Positions 33,368-42,573 are shown, numbered from the stretch's first letter. The stretch: 64,000 nt of DNA from Sphingobium sp. MI1205 (GCF_001563285.1 NZ_CP005188.1:2547501-2611500); one strand, 5' to 3'. Notes: a model not told the origin generated them from the sequence alone. Program-made: numbers and translations.

Positions 33368-34109
33368 TCACCTCAATATCGCGCCGGGTCCACCCCTGAT
33401 CATCGCGTCGCCCGCCGCCACTAAACGCCGGGCACGGGATTTGCGGTATTCACCATCGCCCGGCCAGTCCCCTGGCCCCAGGAGGAGATCGGCTATATCG
33501 CGCAAGCTCGCGCCAGCCCGGCGGGCATCGAGAGCCCAAAGACCAAGCAATGCGCCCGCCTGCCGCTCATGAAAGATATTCGGCCGCAGCGCCCCTGACA
33601 CAAGCCGGCGCAGCGTATGGGCAGCTTCGGCCTGCAACGGAAGGTTCGGACCGACCTCCAGCACCACCCGCAGAGCCATGGAACGGCGGGCGAGCATATC
33701 GTCCAGCATGTCGAGACGGATGACGTGGCCAGCTTCGTCGATGCGAACGTGATCGCCCGCCGTGCCGGTCACGACACGGGCACGATGGCGCCGAAGATCA
33801 AGCCGCCACTGACTCGAACCTTCGCGATCAGGCGGCAGCTCGACCGGAATGACGCGTGGATCGACGCCCGCCGACCAGACCGGCAGGACATGGGCGCAGG
33901 AGTGCGCCGGATCCTCTGGGAAAGTGCAACCCCCAACGCGCGGCAAAGGCCGGAGCGGCCGCCATCGGCCCTTCCCGCTTCAACAACAGGGCGCTGTAAG
34001 CCTCACGGTAAGCAGGGTCGCGGCGGAGCACCTCCCAGGCCAGCGCCGAGCTGCCGAGCCGCCTGACGGCATCCAGCGCATCGGGATCGACAGGCGACGC
34101 GGCGATCAT
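33368..34109 (-). pseudogene. DUF6499-DUF2285 regulator, frameshifted
   Basis: The first part from ATG 34109 reads RLGSSALAWEVLRRDPAYRE, the DUF6499 signature. At about 33929 it changes frame: ARWGLHF continues as FPEDPAHSCAHVLPVWSAGV only if one base of a CCC/TTT run is removed. The rest is DUF2285: HVIRLDMLDDMLARRSMALR, LLGLWALDARRAGASLRDIA and WPGDGEYRKSRARRLV. DUF2285 proteins are regulators in ICEs and plasmids. The gene begins one base after the dioxygenase stop. A true mutation or a sequencing error would look the same. Confidence 0.8.
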
Positions 34110-34110
34110 G

Positions 34111-34977
34111 TCATCCCATCTCGCCCAGTTGACCGCGAAGGAAGGCGGCAACCGCCTCCTCCTGGTCAGGCCGCAATGCATCGACTGCAGGGATATGATC
34201 GGGAACATCGCCCCGCAAAAGGATCGAGGGGCACTGCCCCTCGACATTGCCGAGGTTCGGCCGGTGCTGGGCATAACCCACCAGAGCGGCAAGCTCGGGC
34301 GAGAAGCGCCGCGCAATGGCGGGCGGGTAGACAAGCCATTGGAGCTCGAAGGGCTTGAGCCAGCCCAGGCAGTAGCTGACGATAATCCCGCGCCGGGGCA
34401 GGGCGGTCTCGTTTCCGCCCCCGCCGTGAAGCGTTGACCCGAGGAACAGCAGCGCGTCGCCGGGTTCCACGATTGGTACGACCGCCTCCTCCTCGGGAAG
34501 TAGGGCAGCGTCCTGATGCAGATGGCTGCCCGTCCAGAGGCGCGTTCCACCATTTTCCCGCGTGAAGGGCGTCAACGGCCACATCACGTTGACGAGATAT
34601 TCGACAGAGCCCTTGGGTCCCTGCCACATGTCCTGATCACGGTGGGGCAGTTGCGGCAGGGCGCCAGGATGGATTTCAATCGCCTGGGTGAGGTTGAGGC
34701 TGAAACGCTCGCACCAGGGCAGCAGCATCTTGCTTACGAGATCGAGGACCAACGGATGCATGACCAGGCGCTCGGCCCGGGGCGATCGCGCAAGCAGGCT
34801 GCCAAAGCGCCGGGTCCGTTCGCCGTAGAATGGGCCTTGGCAAAGCGGCGTAGCGGCAAAGACTGGTTCGAGGTCAGCCTGCAGGTCGTTCAGCCCGGAG
34901 CCATCCAGCGCATGGCGAATGACACACCACCCATCGCGGCGGAGCGCTGCAGCCTTGCGATCGACCAGCGCGCTCAT
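34111..34977 (-). CDS. Phytanoyl-CoA dioxygenase (PhyH)-family Fe(II)/2-oxoglutarate oxygenase
   Basis: A 288-residue PhyH-type dioxygenase. The iron facial triad is visible: His112 and Asp114 in LPHRDQDMW and His184 in GSTLHGGGGN. A 2-oxoglutarate-binding Arg is in PRRGIIVSYCLGW. Such enzymes hydroxylate small molecules or acyl groups. The start overlaps the luxI stop (ATGA), so it is co-translated with the autoinducer synthase. luxI-phyH pairs recur in sphingomonads; the substrate is unknown, with modification of the signal or a signal-controlled metabolite both possible. Confidence 0.88.
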   Translation of the reverse strand: MSALVDRKAAALRRDGWCVIRHALDGSGLNDLQADLEPVFAATPLCQGPFYGERTRRFGSLLARSPRAERLVMHPLVLDLVSKMLLPWCERFSLNLTQAIEIHPGALPQLPHRDQDMWQGPKGSVEYLVNVMWPLTPFTRENGGTRLWTGSHLHQDAALLPEEEAVVPIVEPGDALLFLGSTLHGGGGNETALPRRGIIVSYCLGWLKPFELQWLVYPPAIARRFSPELAALVGYAQHRPNLGNVEGQCPSILLRGDVPDHIPAVDALRPDQEEAVAAFLRGQLGEMG

Positions 34978-35579
34978 GCCGCCACCTCTGGCTTCTCCGA
35001 GACGTAAGTGCCGGTCCATGCGAGGCGCGAGGGCGTGTCCTTGTCGATGTGGACTATGAACGCGCCGACCGCACCGCCGGGCGTCGGCACGGCAGGACCC
35101 AAGGGTTCTGCTCGCCAGCCCATGGCGAGAACCTCCTTGCGGAACGCCTCGGGAATGACGCCGGTGTAGCAGTCGATTCCGCGCGCCAGGCCAAAGTCTA
35201 CCATGGCGGAAATCAGCCTGTTCCGCAGCTCCCGCCGCCGCTCTGCTCCATGCCGCTGCGGCAGGCAGAGGCGTGTGCTCTCCCAGATCCTGTCCCCGGC
35301 CGGAACGCCGGCCGGACAGAGGTGCTGGAAGATCGTTCCCATCATGTGCGGGCGGTTGGTGGGCAGAAGCCGGAGCGACGCGGCATGCTGCCCGTCCTCA
35401 CCGGTAAAGATGATGTAGACGGCGCCTTGGGTGTCGAACTGGTCCAATTCATATCGCCCCTCGACCACGGGCACGTCCCATCCGAAGAGATCGACGAAGA
35501 GGCGCTTGCGGTCTGTGAACATGGAGTTGAGGAGCGGCTGGCAGCCGGCCGCCAGATGATTGTCGATGATGTGGAGCAT
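34974..35579 (-). CDS. luxI: Acyl-homoserine-lactone synthase
   Basis: A 201-residue LuxI-family enzyme that makes N-acyl-homoserine lactone from SAM and acyl-ACP. Family-conserved residues are present: Arg24-Phe28-Trp34 (FTDRKRLFVDLFGW), Glu44, Asp46 and Asp49 (YELDQFD), Arg70 (HAASLRLLP), Phe84 (MMGTIFQHL), Glu100 and Arg103 (WESTRLCLP). It is followed by the coupled PhyH gene and lies downstream of a luxR gene on the same strand. It is part of the quorum-sensing block between the two halves of the transfer system. Confidence 0.93.
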   Translation of the reverse strand: MLHIIDNHLAAGCQPLLNSMFTDRKRLFVDLFGWDVPVVEGRYELDQFDTQGAVYIIFTGEDGQHAASLRLLPTNRPHMMGTIFQHLCPAGVPAGDRIWESTRLCLPQRHGAERRRELRNRLISAMVDFGLARGIDCYTGVIPEAFRKEVLAMGWRAEPLGPAVPTPGGAVGAFIVHIDKDTPSRLAWTGTYVSEKPEVAA

Positions 35580-35643
35580 GAGGGCCTCCCCGGATCGTGA
35601 CTGACGCGTCGGAGGGAAGCAGGTGGAAGAGAGTACGAATAGG

Positions 35644-35659
35644 CCGGGTAATTACTCGG
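35644..35659. promoter_or_regulatory. Candidate lux-type operator upstream of luxI
   Basis: A 16-base near-palindrome, CCGGGTAA / TTACTCGG (7/8 arms match), overlaps the luxR stop and lies 65-80 bases upstream of luxI. The half-site TTACTCGG recurs upstream of the second luxR at 39473. It differs from the classic lux box consensus, so binding needs proof. Confidence 0.4.
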
Positions 35660-36449
35660 GTTGACGTGGCTTCAATTCATGGAGGCCGACTTCTCCGGCA
35701 AGAACGGCGCTGACGACCAGTTCCGTGCGGTCATGCACGTTGAACAGACGGCGGGCGTCGGTCAGATAACCATCGACCGTGCGCGGCGTGATCTTCAGCT
35801 CCCGGGCGATTTGCTTGTTGGACATGCCCCGCCCGGCAAGGACGATGCAGTCCCTCGGACGGGGATGGAGGCGTGGACGCGCCGCAACAATCTGCTCGGG
35901 GTCCCCGATCACCCGCTTGGCCGCCTGGAAGGCGAAGACACCAACCATCTGGGCGACGCCAAGGCAGCGGCGAACCGATGTGCGGGACCCGCCACCGGCA
36001 AAGGTGCAGGAGCCGACCGGTTCGCCAAGGGCGAAATAGGGAACGGTGATGCCCTGCTTCAGCCCAAGCCGCCGCCCCGCCGCGAAGCATTCCTGATCGC
36101 GCCGGTCCATCATGATGATGCCGGGCAGTTCGTCCCAGCAAAATGCGCGCTGCGCAAAAATGCAGCCGCGCATGACGGGATCACTCCGCCACTGCCCCTG
36201 GCCGATGATCCGCTCCGTGGCAGCCGCCGGATAGTTGAGGAGCTTGACGCGTCCTGGAGGATCGCCGCTCAGGTCATCATGATGAACCAGCGCATAGTGG
36301 CGGAAGCCAAGCTCGCGGGTGATCGCCTCCATGACATTTGCAAGTTCGGCGCGCGAGGCAGCTCTTGCCAGGCAGCGCAGCACGCAGTCCGCGACGGACA
36401 CGGCTGCAGCAAGACCCCCGGGGCTCCTCTCGTCGATTTTCACCGGCAA
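35652..36449 (-). CDS. LuxR-family quorum-sensing regulator
   Basis: A 265-residue regulator. The N-terminal autoinducer-binding domain covers about residues 30-180 (GFRHYALVHHDDL, QGQWRSDPVMRGCIFAQRAF, GLKQGITVPYFALGEPVGSC). The C-terminal LuxR HTH is at ~195-250 (HPRPRDCIVLAGRGMSNKQI, ARELKITPRTVDGYLTDARR). It is probably the cognate receptor for the LuxI signal encoded 73 bases downstream. Confidence 0.92.
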   Translation of the reverse strand: MPVKIDERSPGGLAAAVSVADCVLRCLARAASRAELANVMEAITRELGFRHYALVHHDDLSGDPPGRVKLLNYPAAATERIIGQGQWRSDPVMRGCIFAQRAFCWDELPGIIMMDRRDQECFAAGRRLGLKQGITVPYFALGEPVGSCTFAGGGSRTSVRRCLGVAQMVGVFAFQAAKRVIGDPEQIVAARPRLHPRPRDCIVLAGRGMSNKQIARELKITPRTVDGYLTDARRLFNVHDRTELVVSAVLAGEVGLHELKPRQPE

Positions 36450-36640
36450 ATGTGCCGCCCCACTCCCTCGTCTTCTCAGCGGCCGTCTCCTGGGTGACGC
36501 CGCACGAACCGCCGGTGTCGGTTCCGGTAAGCTGCACCTGCTCTGTGCGGGTCACCTGCGGCGCCAATGGAAATTCGCCTTGTCAATCAAGCATCCCGAT
36601 TGTTGGAGAGCAAGCCTTCCAAGAGCATTCCGCTGCCGGT

Positions 36641-37840
36641 TCAGCTTCGGGCCGACCGCGCCTTGCCGAGGCCAAGAAGCCGAGCGGCCATGATGAGAAG
36701 GAAGGCGCCGGCTAAGCCCATAGTGGCCACGGCCGCGATGAACATGTTGAGGGAGAGGACCCCAAGCGTCAGGGCATAGAGGCTCGACACGGAGAAAATA
36801 CCCAGGTTTAGGAGACTGGCGTGATAGGAATTGACGGTCCCGCGATAATCCTCGGACAGGTTGCTGAGCCGGGCGTGATGAAGCGGTCCCGCGCAACCAT
36901 AGCCAAATGCCCATATGGCGCCGGCTCCTGCCAGGACAACAGCGGAGGTGACAGGAAGCATGAGGGCAAGAACGCCGATCGCCGCCATGCCGGCCATGAT
37001 CGGCAAGGCTCCTATTGCCAGACGCTTCTCTATCCGATGCCCGCTCAGATTGCCTGCCATGATGAGCGCGCCCCAGAAGGCCGCAACGGCCCCGGCTTCC
37101 GCAGGTCCGGTTTGCAACTTCCGCCGCGCAATTTCCGCAGCCACCGCGCCGATCCCCGCCATCCATCCGAGCCAGAGGAAGCTTGCGGCAAGCCGGACCT
37201 TTATCTCGTCGAGACCCAGGGCTCCACGGTGCATGGCGAGAAGCGTGACAGGCGCGCGGGACATTGCCCGATCGGCGGGAAACAGTCGTGCCACAAGCAC
37301 GGCAGCGATAGCGGCGAGCAGAGCGAGGATATGATAGCTGGTCTGCCAGCCAAATCGCGCAGCGACCAGACCCGACACCACCGGGGTCACGATGAAGGCC
37401 GTCATTAGACCTATGAAGACCTGGCCGATGCGCCGGGCCATGTCGGCGGGAGCCGTGACGTCACTGACGAGCGAGAGGCTTACCGGCTGGATGATCGCCG
37501 CCATCATGCCCAATGCTGCAGACAACGCGATGGCGGTCGCGAGGCTGCCTGAACTCGGCAGCACGCCGCACAATAGCGAAAAAGCCGACAGGCTGGTCAT
37601 GAGGGGCCATTTGCGCCCCCAGCGGTCGGAGATTGGGCCGGCGATCGATGCGATGACAGCATAGGCGAGGCCATAGGCTGCGGGCAGATAGGCGACTGCG
37701 CTGGCCGGAACGCCAAAAGCATCGCCCATAACCTGCATGATCGGACCAGCGACCACCTCCGCTGATCCGATCACGAACAGGCAAAGCCAAAGCGCCGCAA
37801 GACGATGTCCGGTCATCGAGGCGACATCTATCCGCGACAT
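36641..37840 (-). CDS. MFS transporter
   Basis: A 399-residue, 12-helix major facilitator of the drug/metabolite exporter type. The loop 2-3 signature appears as GPISDRWGRKWPLM and the arrangement of hydrophobic segments is regular from residue 12 to 390. It lies between luxR and folE on the same strand, with 47 bases to folE, so it may be part of one signal-controlled operon. Substrate unknown; export of a product of the PhyH or FolE enzymes is a hypothesis. Confidence 0.88.
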   Translation of the reverse strand: MSRIDVASMTGHRLAALWLCLFVIGSAEVVAGPIMQVMGDAFGVPASAVAYLPAAYGLAYAVIASIAGPISDRWGRKWPLMTSLSAFSLLCGVLPSSGSLATAIALSAALGMMAAIIQPVSLSLVSDVTAPADMARRIGQVFIGLMTAFIVTPVVSGLVAARFGWQTSYHILALLAAIAAVLVARLFPADRAMSRAPVTLLAMHRGALGLDEIKVRLAASFLWLGWMAGIGAVAAEIARRKLQTGPAEAGAVAAFWGALIMAGNLSGHRIEKRLAIGALPIMAGMAAIGVLALMLPVTSAVVLAGAGAIWAFGYGCAGPLHHARLSNLSEDYRGTVNSYHASLLNLGIFSVSSLYALTLGVLSLNMFIAAVATMGLAGAFLLIMAARLLGLGKARSARS

Positions 37841-37887
37841 CTGGGCTGAAGCAACTCCTTGAGATGCAAAAGAGACATGGCCCCGAG

Positions 37888-38496
37888 TCAGGGCACGGCA
37901 GGCAAGCCGAGGAGAGCGAACAATTCCATCCGCGCGCGGAAATCATCCCGGAAGACGCCCGTCATCCTGCTGGTGACCATCGCGACGCCAGCCTTGTGGA
38001 CGCCACGGGTGGTCATGCATTGATGGCTTGCCTCGACGATGACGGCGACGCCGCGGGGCCGCAATGTCTGGTCGATGGCATTGGCGATCTGCGCGGTCAT
38101 CTTCTCCTGGATGGTGAAGCGCTTGGCATAGCCCTCCACGACGCGGGCGAGCTTGGAGATGCCGACGACCCGCTTGGCCGGGAGATAGGCGATGTGGACC
38201 GACCCGATGATCGGCACCATGTGATGCTCGCAATGGCTTTCGAAGCGCACGTCACGAAGCGCGACGACATCGTCATAGCCTTCCACTTCCTCGAAGGTGC
38301 GGCTGAGCACATCGACCGGCTCCATGGCATAGCCTGCGAAAAATTCCCGGTAGGATCGGACGACCCGTTCCGGCGTACCTGAAAGACCTTCTCGGCCAGG
38401 ATCATCGCCCGCCCATCGCAGCAAGGTGCGGACAGCATCTTCCGCCTCCTCGATGGTCGGTCGTACAAGGGCAGGAGCAGCGAGGCTCTGGAACAT
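37888..38496 (-). CDS. folE: GTP cyclohydrolase I
   Basis: A 202-residue type IA enzyme that converts GTP to dihydroneopterin triphosphate. Zinc ligands are visible: Cys89 and His92 in [12 protein letters not shown], and Cys160 in [12 protein letters not shown]. The C-terminal [11 protein letters not shown] is typical. ATG 38496 was chosen because GGAGG lies seven bases before it; a frame to 38517 has no site. A folE copy on a mobile element is probably additional to a chromosomal one. It could supply pterins for a cofactor or a secondary product. Confidence 0.94.
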   Translation of the reverse strand: MFQSLAAPALVRPTIEEAEDAVRTLLRWAGDDPGREGLSGTPERVVRSYREFFAGYAMEPVDVLSRTFEEVEGYDDVVALRDVRFESHCEHHMVPIIGSVHIAYLPAKRVVGISKLARVVEGYAKRFTIQEKMTAQIANAIDQTLRPRGVAVIVEASHQCMTTRGVHKAGVAMVTSRMTGVFRDDFRARMELFALLGLPAVP

Positions 38497-38520
38497 GAAA
38501 TCACCTCCACAAGACAAGCA

Positions 38521-39255
38521 TCAGAAGAAATGGATCTCGAGCTTGATGTCTTCGAGAAATGTCCAGTCGATGGCATCGACATCGAAGAGCGATGCGTCGA
38601 AGACGCCATCGTCATAGGCGTCTGCAGGATCGACGCTGTGCCCAGCGAACACATATTTCTGTAGATAGTCCCTGTCGCTGCTGGTGATCGCCTGTTTGCC
38701 GTAGCGCGACACATCGACGATGTAGTGGATGTCGCCCGCTTCATAGGTTCGGATGATCGGGACATAGGCGGAGAGGCCGAGCGAACGCAGCATCTCGACG
38801 GCGAAATTATTGGCGCCCACCTCGAAGGAAACCCGGTCCTTCCGCTTCTCGTCGGTCATCTCGGGTGGCGCATCGAGGCCGTTGGCACTGCCCTCATGCT
38901 CATAGTAATGCAGCGCCGCCTGAACGCCCCGGAGATCGTATATATAGGCGTATCGCTCGATATTCTTGCTCTTGGCCTCGCATATGAAATAATAATGTCC
39001 CAGGCTATGCAGCAGCATGAAAGTGCGCGACGGCCAGGAAACCGACTTGGCGAAGGTTATCTGCCTGCCCTTGATGACAGCCTTGATGTTGAGCGGATGA
39101 TGATCCACTTCATCCAATTCCAGGCCGAATTTTTCAACAAGAGTATCGGCCAGCTTGTCGTAGCTTGATTCACCGATTGTCGAGAGGAGTTCATCCATGC
39201 GCCTGTCGGTCTCATCGGGAAGCGTCTCGTCGATGATATTCGCAATGTCACTCAT
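38521..39255 (-). CDS. ImmA/IrrE-like protein with altered metal motif
   Basis: A 244-residue protein. In the place of the HExxH motif of ImmA/IrrE peptidases it has FMLLHSLGHYYF (His83-Ser-Leu-Gly-His87), so the catalytic Glu is Ser. The distal family motif ExxANxFAxxLL is present as FEVGANNFAVEML (145-156). It may therefore be a metal-binding but inactive member, or cut by another mechanism. It lies 24 bases upstream of folE on the same strand and divergent from the second luxR. The C-terminal third is acidic and unfamiliar. Confidence 0.68.
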   Translation of the reverse strand: MSDIANIIDETLPDETDRRMDELLSTIGESSYDKLADTLVEKFGLELDEVDHHPLNIKAVIKGRQITFAKSVSWPSRTFMLLHSLGHYYFICEAKSKNIERYAYIYDLRGVQAALHYYEHEGSANGLDAPPEMTDEKRKDRVSFEVGANNFAVEMLRSLGLSAYVPIIRTYEAGDIHYIVDVSRYGKQAITSSDRDYLQKYVFAGHSVDPADAYDDGVFDASLFDVDAIDWTFLEDIKLEIHFF

Positions 39256-39455
39256 ATGCGTCTCCTCTTGATGAAGTGAAGTGGAGCAACTTGTCGGTCA
39301 TCGACATCATAGGAGATGCCACTGCGGCACTTGCGTGCGCAGGATCGATTACATCGAATTTTTTCTATGATGCCTTGAGGACGATCGGCAGATGAGCATT
39401 CTGCTATGATCGCTCCACATCGAATCAGATAGACGATGTGGGCTGATGATTAAAT

Positions 39456-39471
39456 CCCCACAACTGTGGGG
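39456..39471. promoter_or_regulatory. Palindromic operator candidate upstream of second luxR
   Basis: Perfect 7-bp arms CCCCACA / TGTGGGG with a 2-base centre. The motif TTACTCGG, shared with the luxI upstream site, follows at 39473-39480. The region 39256-39555 holds the divergent promoters of the ImmA-like and luxR genes. Confidence 0.5.
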
Positions 39472-39555
39472 GTTACTCGGCTTGCTTTCGTCGTTACTAC
39501 TGGTTTTCGAGGCGCCATAGCCGCTGCCGCAACGTCGATCCTGCCGGAGAGGCTC

Positions 39556-40299
39556 ATGTTCGAGACATTGGTCGAGTTTGAACGGAAGGCGCTGAACGCT
39601 TCTTCCTTGGAACGGCTAGGAGCGCTCACGGAGCCTTTGGCCCGCTCGCTCGGCTTTAGCTGCTTCACCCTTTTCCGGCCACAGCCCTCCCCTCCCGGCC
39701 ATGCCTCGATCTTCCTCACGACCTATCCAGAGCGATGGATAAGCAGGATTTTCCAGGAGAAGCGGCATCTTGACGATCCAGCTCATGCGGCAGCCGCGCG
39801 CTCCGTCGATGGCATCGGTTGGACAGCGATCGAACGGACCATGACCCTTTCTGATCACCAACGCGAAACCTTGTCGCTCGCATCCGGGCATGGGCTCGCC
39901 AATGGAATCACCCTCCCCTTCCGCCTACCCGGCCTGCCGAGCGCGATGTTCTCCCTGGCGGTAGGCGATCGAAACGCCCCCCAGCCCATGGCCATATTGG
40001 CCGCCAGGTTGATGGGCAGCATCGTGTTTGCTCAGGCTCACCGGCTTGCAAGGAGCGAACAGTCCCAAGCCGAGCTCGTGACGCTCAGTCCCCGCCAGCT
40101 CGATTGCATCCGGCTGCTGGCGCGCGGAATGACCGACCGCGCAATCGCTGACCAACTCGGCCTCAGCCCGCAAACCGTCCGGGAATATGTTGAGGCGGCA
40201 CGGCACCGCTATGGCGTAAAGCGCAGGGCGCAGCTCGTCGCGGCAGCCATGCGCGATGGCCATCTATCGGCTGAAGATATGGGTATAGCCATTCTGTAA
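39556..40299 (+). CDS. LuxR-family regulator, second copy
   Basis: A 247-residue regulator with an N-terminal autoinducer-binding-like domain (ARSLGFSCFTLFRPQP, EKRHLDDPAHAAAARS, SLASGHGLANGITLPFRLPG) and a C-terminal HTH at about 177-230 (LSPRQLDCIRLLARGMTDRA, IADQLGLSPQTVREYVEAAR). ATG 39556 has GGAGAGG before it; the frame to 39466 crosses the palindrome. It faces the traG-trb operon, so it is well placed to link cell density to transfer. Confidence 0.88.
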   Translation: MFETLVEFERKALNASSLERLGALTEPLARSLGFSCFTLFRPQPSPPGHASIFLTTYPERWISRIFQEKRHLDDPAHAAAARSVDGIGWTAIERTMTLSDHQRETLSLASGHGLANGITLPFRLPGLPSAMFSLAVGDRNAPQPMAILAARLMGSIVFAQAHRLARSEQSQAELVTLSPRQLDCIRLLARGMTDRAIADQLGLSPQTVREYVEAARHRYGVKRRAQLVAAAMRDGHLSAEDMGIAIL

Positions 40300-40331
40300 G
40301 GTGTCGTTCGTCCGCCCTCAGCATAGGCATC

Positions 40332-40348
40332 ATGTCATCAGCTGACAT
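40332..40348. promoter_or_regulatory. Palindrome upstream of traG
   Basis: ATGTCA / TGACAT arms with a 5-base centre in the 228-base gap between luxR and traG. It may be an operator for the transfer operon; which regulator binds is unknown. Confidence 0.4.
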
Positions 40349-40527
40349 AGTCCGCTCTATGACGAGGGCGGGAGCGGATCGCGAAATGGGGAGCGAGCGG
40401 CGGCGACGGCCCCGGTGGCACCAGAAGCGCCCTAGGCGACACCAGCGGGTATCTCATCTTCGTGCCCCGTTTCCTGGATGTTGTGCCGACCCCGTAGCGA
40501 AATCGGTCGCACTGGGCAGAGGCCTGC

Positions 40528-42570
40528 ATGACCCCGACGAAACTTCTGATAGGGCAGATCATCCTGGTGCTTGCGATCATATCGCTGGGCATCTGGACCG
40601 CGACCCAGTGGGCGGCAGCCAAGCTTGCCTATCAACCTGAGCTAGGGCGTCCCTGGTTCGCGCTGCTCGGCATGCCGATCTACCCGCCCTGGTCGATCTT
40701 CCCATGGTGGTTCTCCTTCGACGCCTATGCGCCCGCCATCTTCGATGAGGCTGGCGCAATCGCTGCAGGCGGCGGTTTCCTCGGTTGCGGTGCGGCCATC
40801 TTTGGCTCCGTCTGGCGCGCGCGGCAGTCGAGCAACGTCACCACCTATGGCTCGGCGCGCTGGGCGACACGCAAGGATATGGCTGCCGCCGGGCTGTTCG
40901 GGAAGAATGGCGTCGCCCTCGGCCGCCTCGGCCATCACTATCTGCGTCACGATGGCCCGGAGCATGTCATGGCCTTCGCCCCGACCCGTTCGGGCAAGGG
41001 CGTGGGCCTAGTGGTGCCCACGCTGCTCAGCTGGACGGGCTCGACGATCGTCCATGACATCAAGGGCGAGAATTGGGAACTGACCGCCGGCTGGCGCGCC
41101 CGCTTCTCGCACTGCCTGCTGTTCAATCCGACCGATTTGCGCTCCGCCCGCTACAATCCGCTGCTCGAAGTACGCCGGGGCATAAACGAGGTCCGCGACG
41201 TCCAGAATATCGCCGACATACTGGTGGATCCCGAAGGGGCGCTCGAGCGCCGCAATCATTGGGAGAAGACCAGCCATTCGCTGCTGGTTGGTACGATCCT
41301 CCATGTCCTCTATGCCGAGGAGGAGAAGACGCTCGCCCGGGTCGCTTCCCTTCTCTCCGACCCGCAGCGCCCGTTCGCAGCCACGCTGCGACGGATGATG
41401 ACCACAAACCATCTTGGAACGGACGAAACACCGGCGGTTCATCCGGTGGTGGCCTCGGCGGCCCGGGAATTGCTCAACAAAAGCGAAAATGAGCGATCGG
41501 GCGTGCTGTCGACCGCCATGTCCTTCCTCGGCCTTTACCGTGATCCGACCGTCGCGGCGGTCACCTCGCGATCCGACTGGCGCATATCCGATCTGGTTGA
41601 GGCGCAGCACCCGGTATCCTTGTATCTTGTCGTGCCGCCCTCGGACATCAGCCGCACCAAGCCGCTCATTCGCCTGATCCTGAACCAGGCTGGCCGTCGG
41701 CTGACTGAGACGCTCCACGCCACCGGCAACAACGCCACGGCAGCATCGAAGCGCCACGGGCTGCTGCTGATGCTCGACGAATTCCCAGCCCTTGGCCGGC
41801 TTGATTTTTTCGAGACCAGCCTCGCCTTCCTCGCCGGTTATGGCGTGCGCGCCTTCCTGATCGCGCAGAGCCTCAACCAGATCGAGAAGGCCTATGGCGA
41901 GCACAACGCCATCCTCGACAACTGCCATGTCCGGATCGCCTTTGCCGCCAATGACGAGCGCACCGCCAAGCGCATATCCGACACGCTCGGCACTGCAACC
42001 GAACAGCGCGCCATGCGCAACTATGCCGGGCACAGGCTGGCGCCCTGGCTTGCGCATGTGATGGTCAGCCGACAGGAGACCGCCCGCGCGCTGCTGACCC
42101 CGGGCGAGGTCATGCAGCTTTCCGCCAGCGACGAGCTTGTGCTGGTTTCCGGGCGACCGCCGATCCGGGCAAAAAAGCTGCGCTACTATGAAGATCGCGC
42201 ATTCATGACGCGCGTCCTGCTGCCGCCTGCTCTTGGCGCCGCTCGCTACCCAGATCTGCCACCGCAACGTGCTGACGATTGGGCAGTCCAGGTCCGCAGC
42301 GCCGATGCGCGGCTGGACAGCGCCGCCAGCACTGAAGCCGATAGCGAGGTGGGCGGGATCGAGCAGGCGCTGCATCCCGCCTATGAAATCGAGCCCGCAG
42401 CGACGCTCGAGCCAGAGATCGCCGACCCCCTGGGCCTTGGGGACGACGAGACCGATGGCGCGGCCGAGCGGCGCGCAATGGACCAGGCGCAAGCGGCGAG
42501 CGCGGCCCGCACGGCCTATGGGCTCGACTCTGCCTCGGGCCACGCCGGCGACCTCCAGCTGGACTTTTGA
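40528..42570 (+). CDS. traG: Type IV coupling protein TraG/VirD4
   Basis: A 680-residue hexameric ATPase that brings the relaxase-DNA complex to the secretion channel. Two or three N-terminal membrane helices lie within residues 1-95. Walker A is APTRSGKGVG near residue 150 and Walker B LLMLDEFPALGRL near 414, followed by FLIAQSLNQIEKAYGE and the ERTAKRISDTLG region. The acidic C-terminal ~90 residues are variable, as in other coupling proteins. It is the first gene of the plus-strand transfer operon. Confidence 0.95.
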   Translation: MTPTKLLIGQIILVLAIISLGIWTATQWAAAKLAYQPELGRPWFALLGMPIYPPWSIFPWWFSFDAYAPAIFDEAGAIAAGGGFLGCGAAIFGSVWRARQSSNVTTYGSARWATRKDMAAAGLFGKNGVALGRLGHHYLRHDGPEHVMAFAPTRSGKGVGLVVPTLLSWTGSTIVHDIKGENWELTAGWRARFSHCLLFNPTDLRSARYNPLLEVRRGINEVRDVQNIADILVDPEGALERRNHWEKTSHSLLVGTILHVLYAEEEKTLARVASLLSDPQRPFAATLRRMMTTNHLGTDETPAVHPVVASAARELLNKSENERSGVLSTAMSFLGLYRDPTVAAVTSRSDWRISDLVEAQHPVSLYLVVPPSDISRTKPLIRLILNQAGRRLTETLHATGNNATAASKRHGLLLMLDEFPALGRLDFFETSLAFLAGYGVRAFLIAQSLNQIEKAYGEHNAILDNCHVRIAFAANDERTAKRISDTLGTATEQRAMRNYAGHRLAPWLAHVMVSRQETARALLTPGEVMQLSASDELVLVSGRPPIRAKKLRYYEDRAFMTRVLLPPALGAARYPDLPPQRADDWAVQVRSADARLDSAASTEADSEVGGIEQALHPAYEIEPAATLEPEIADPLGLGDDETDGAAERRAMDQAQAASAARTAYGLDSASGHAGDLQLDF

Positions 42571-42573
42571 CCC

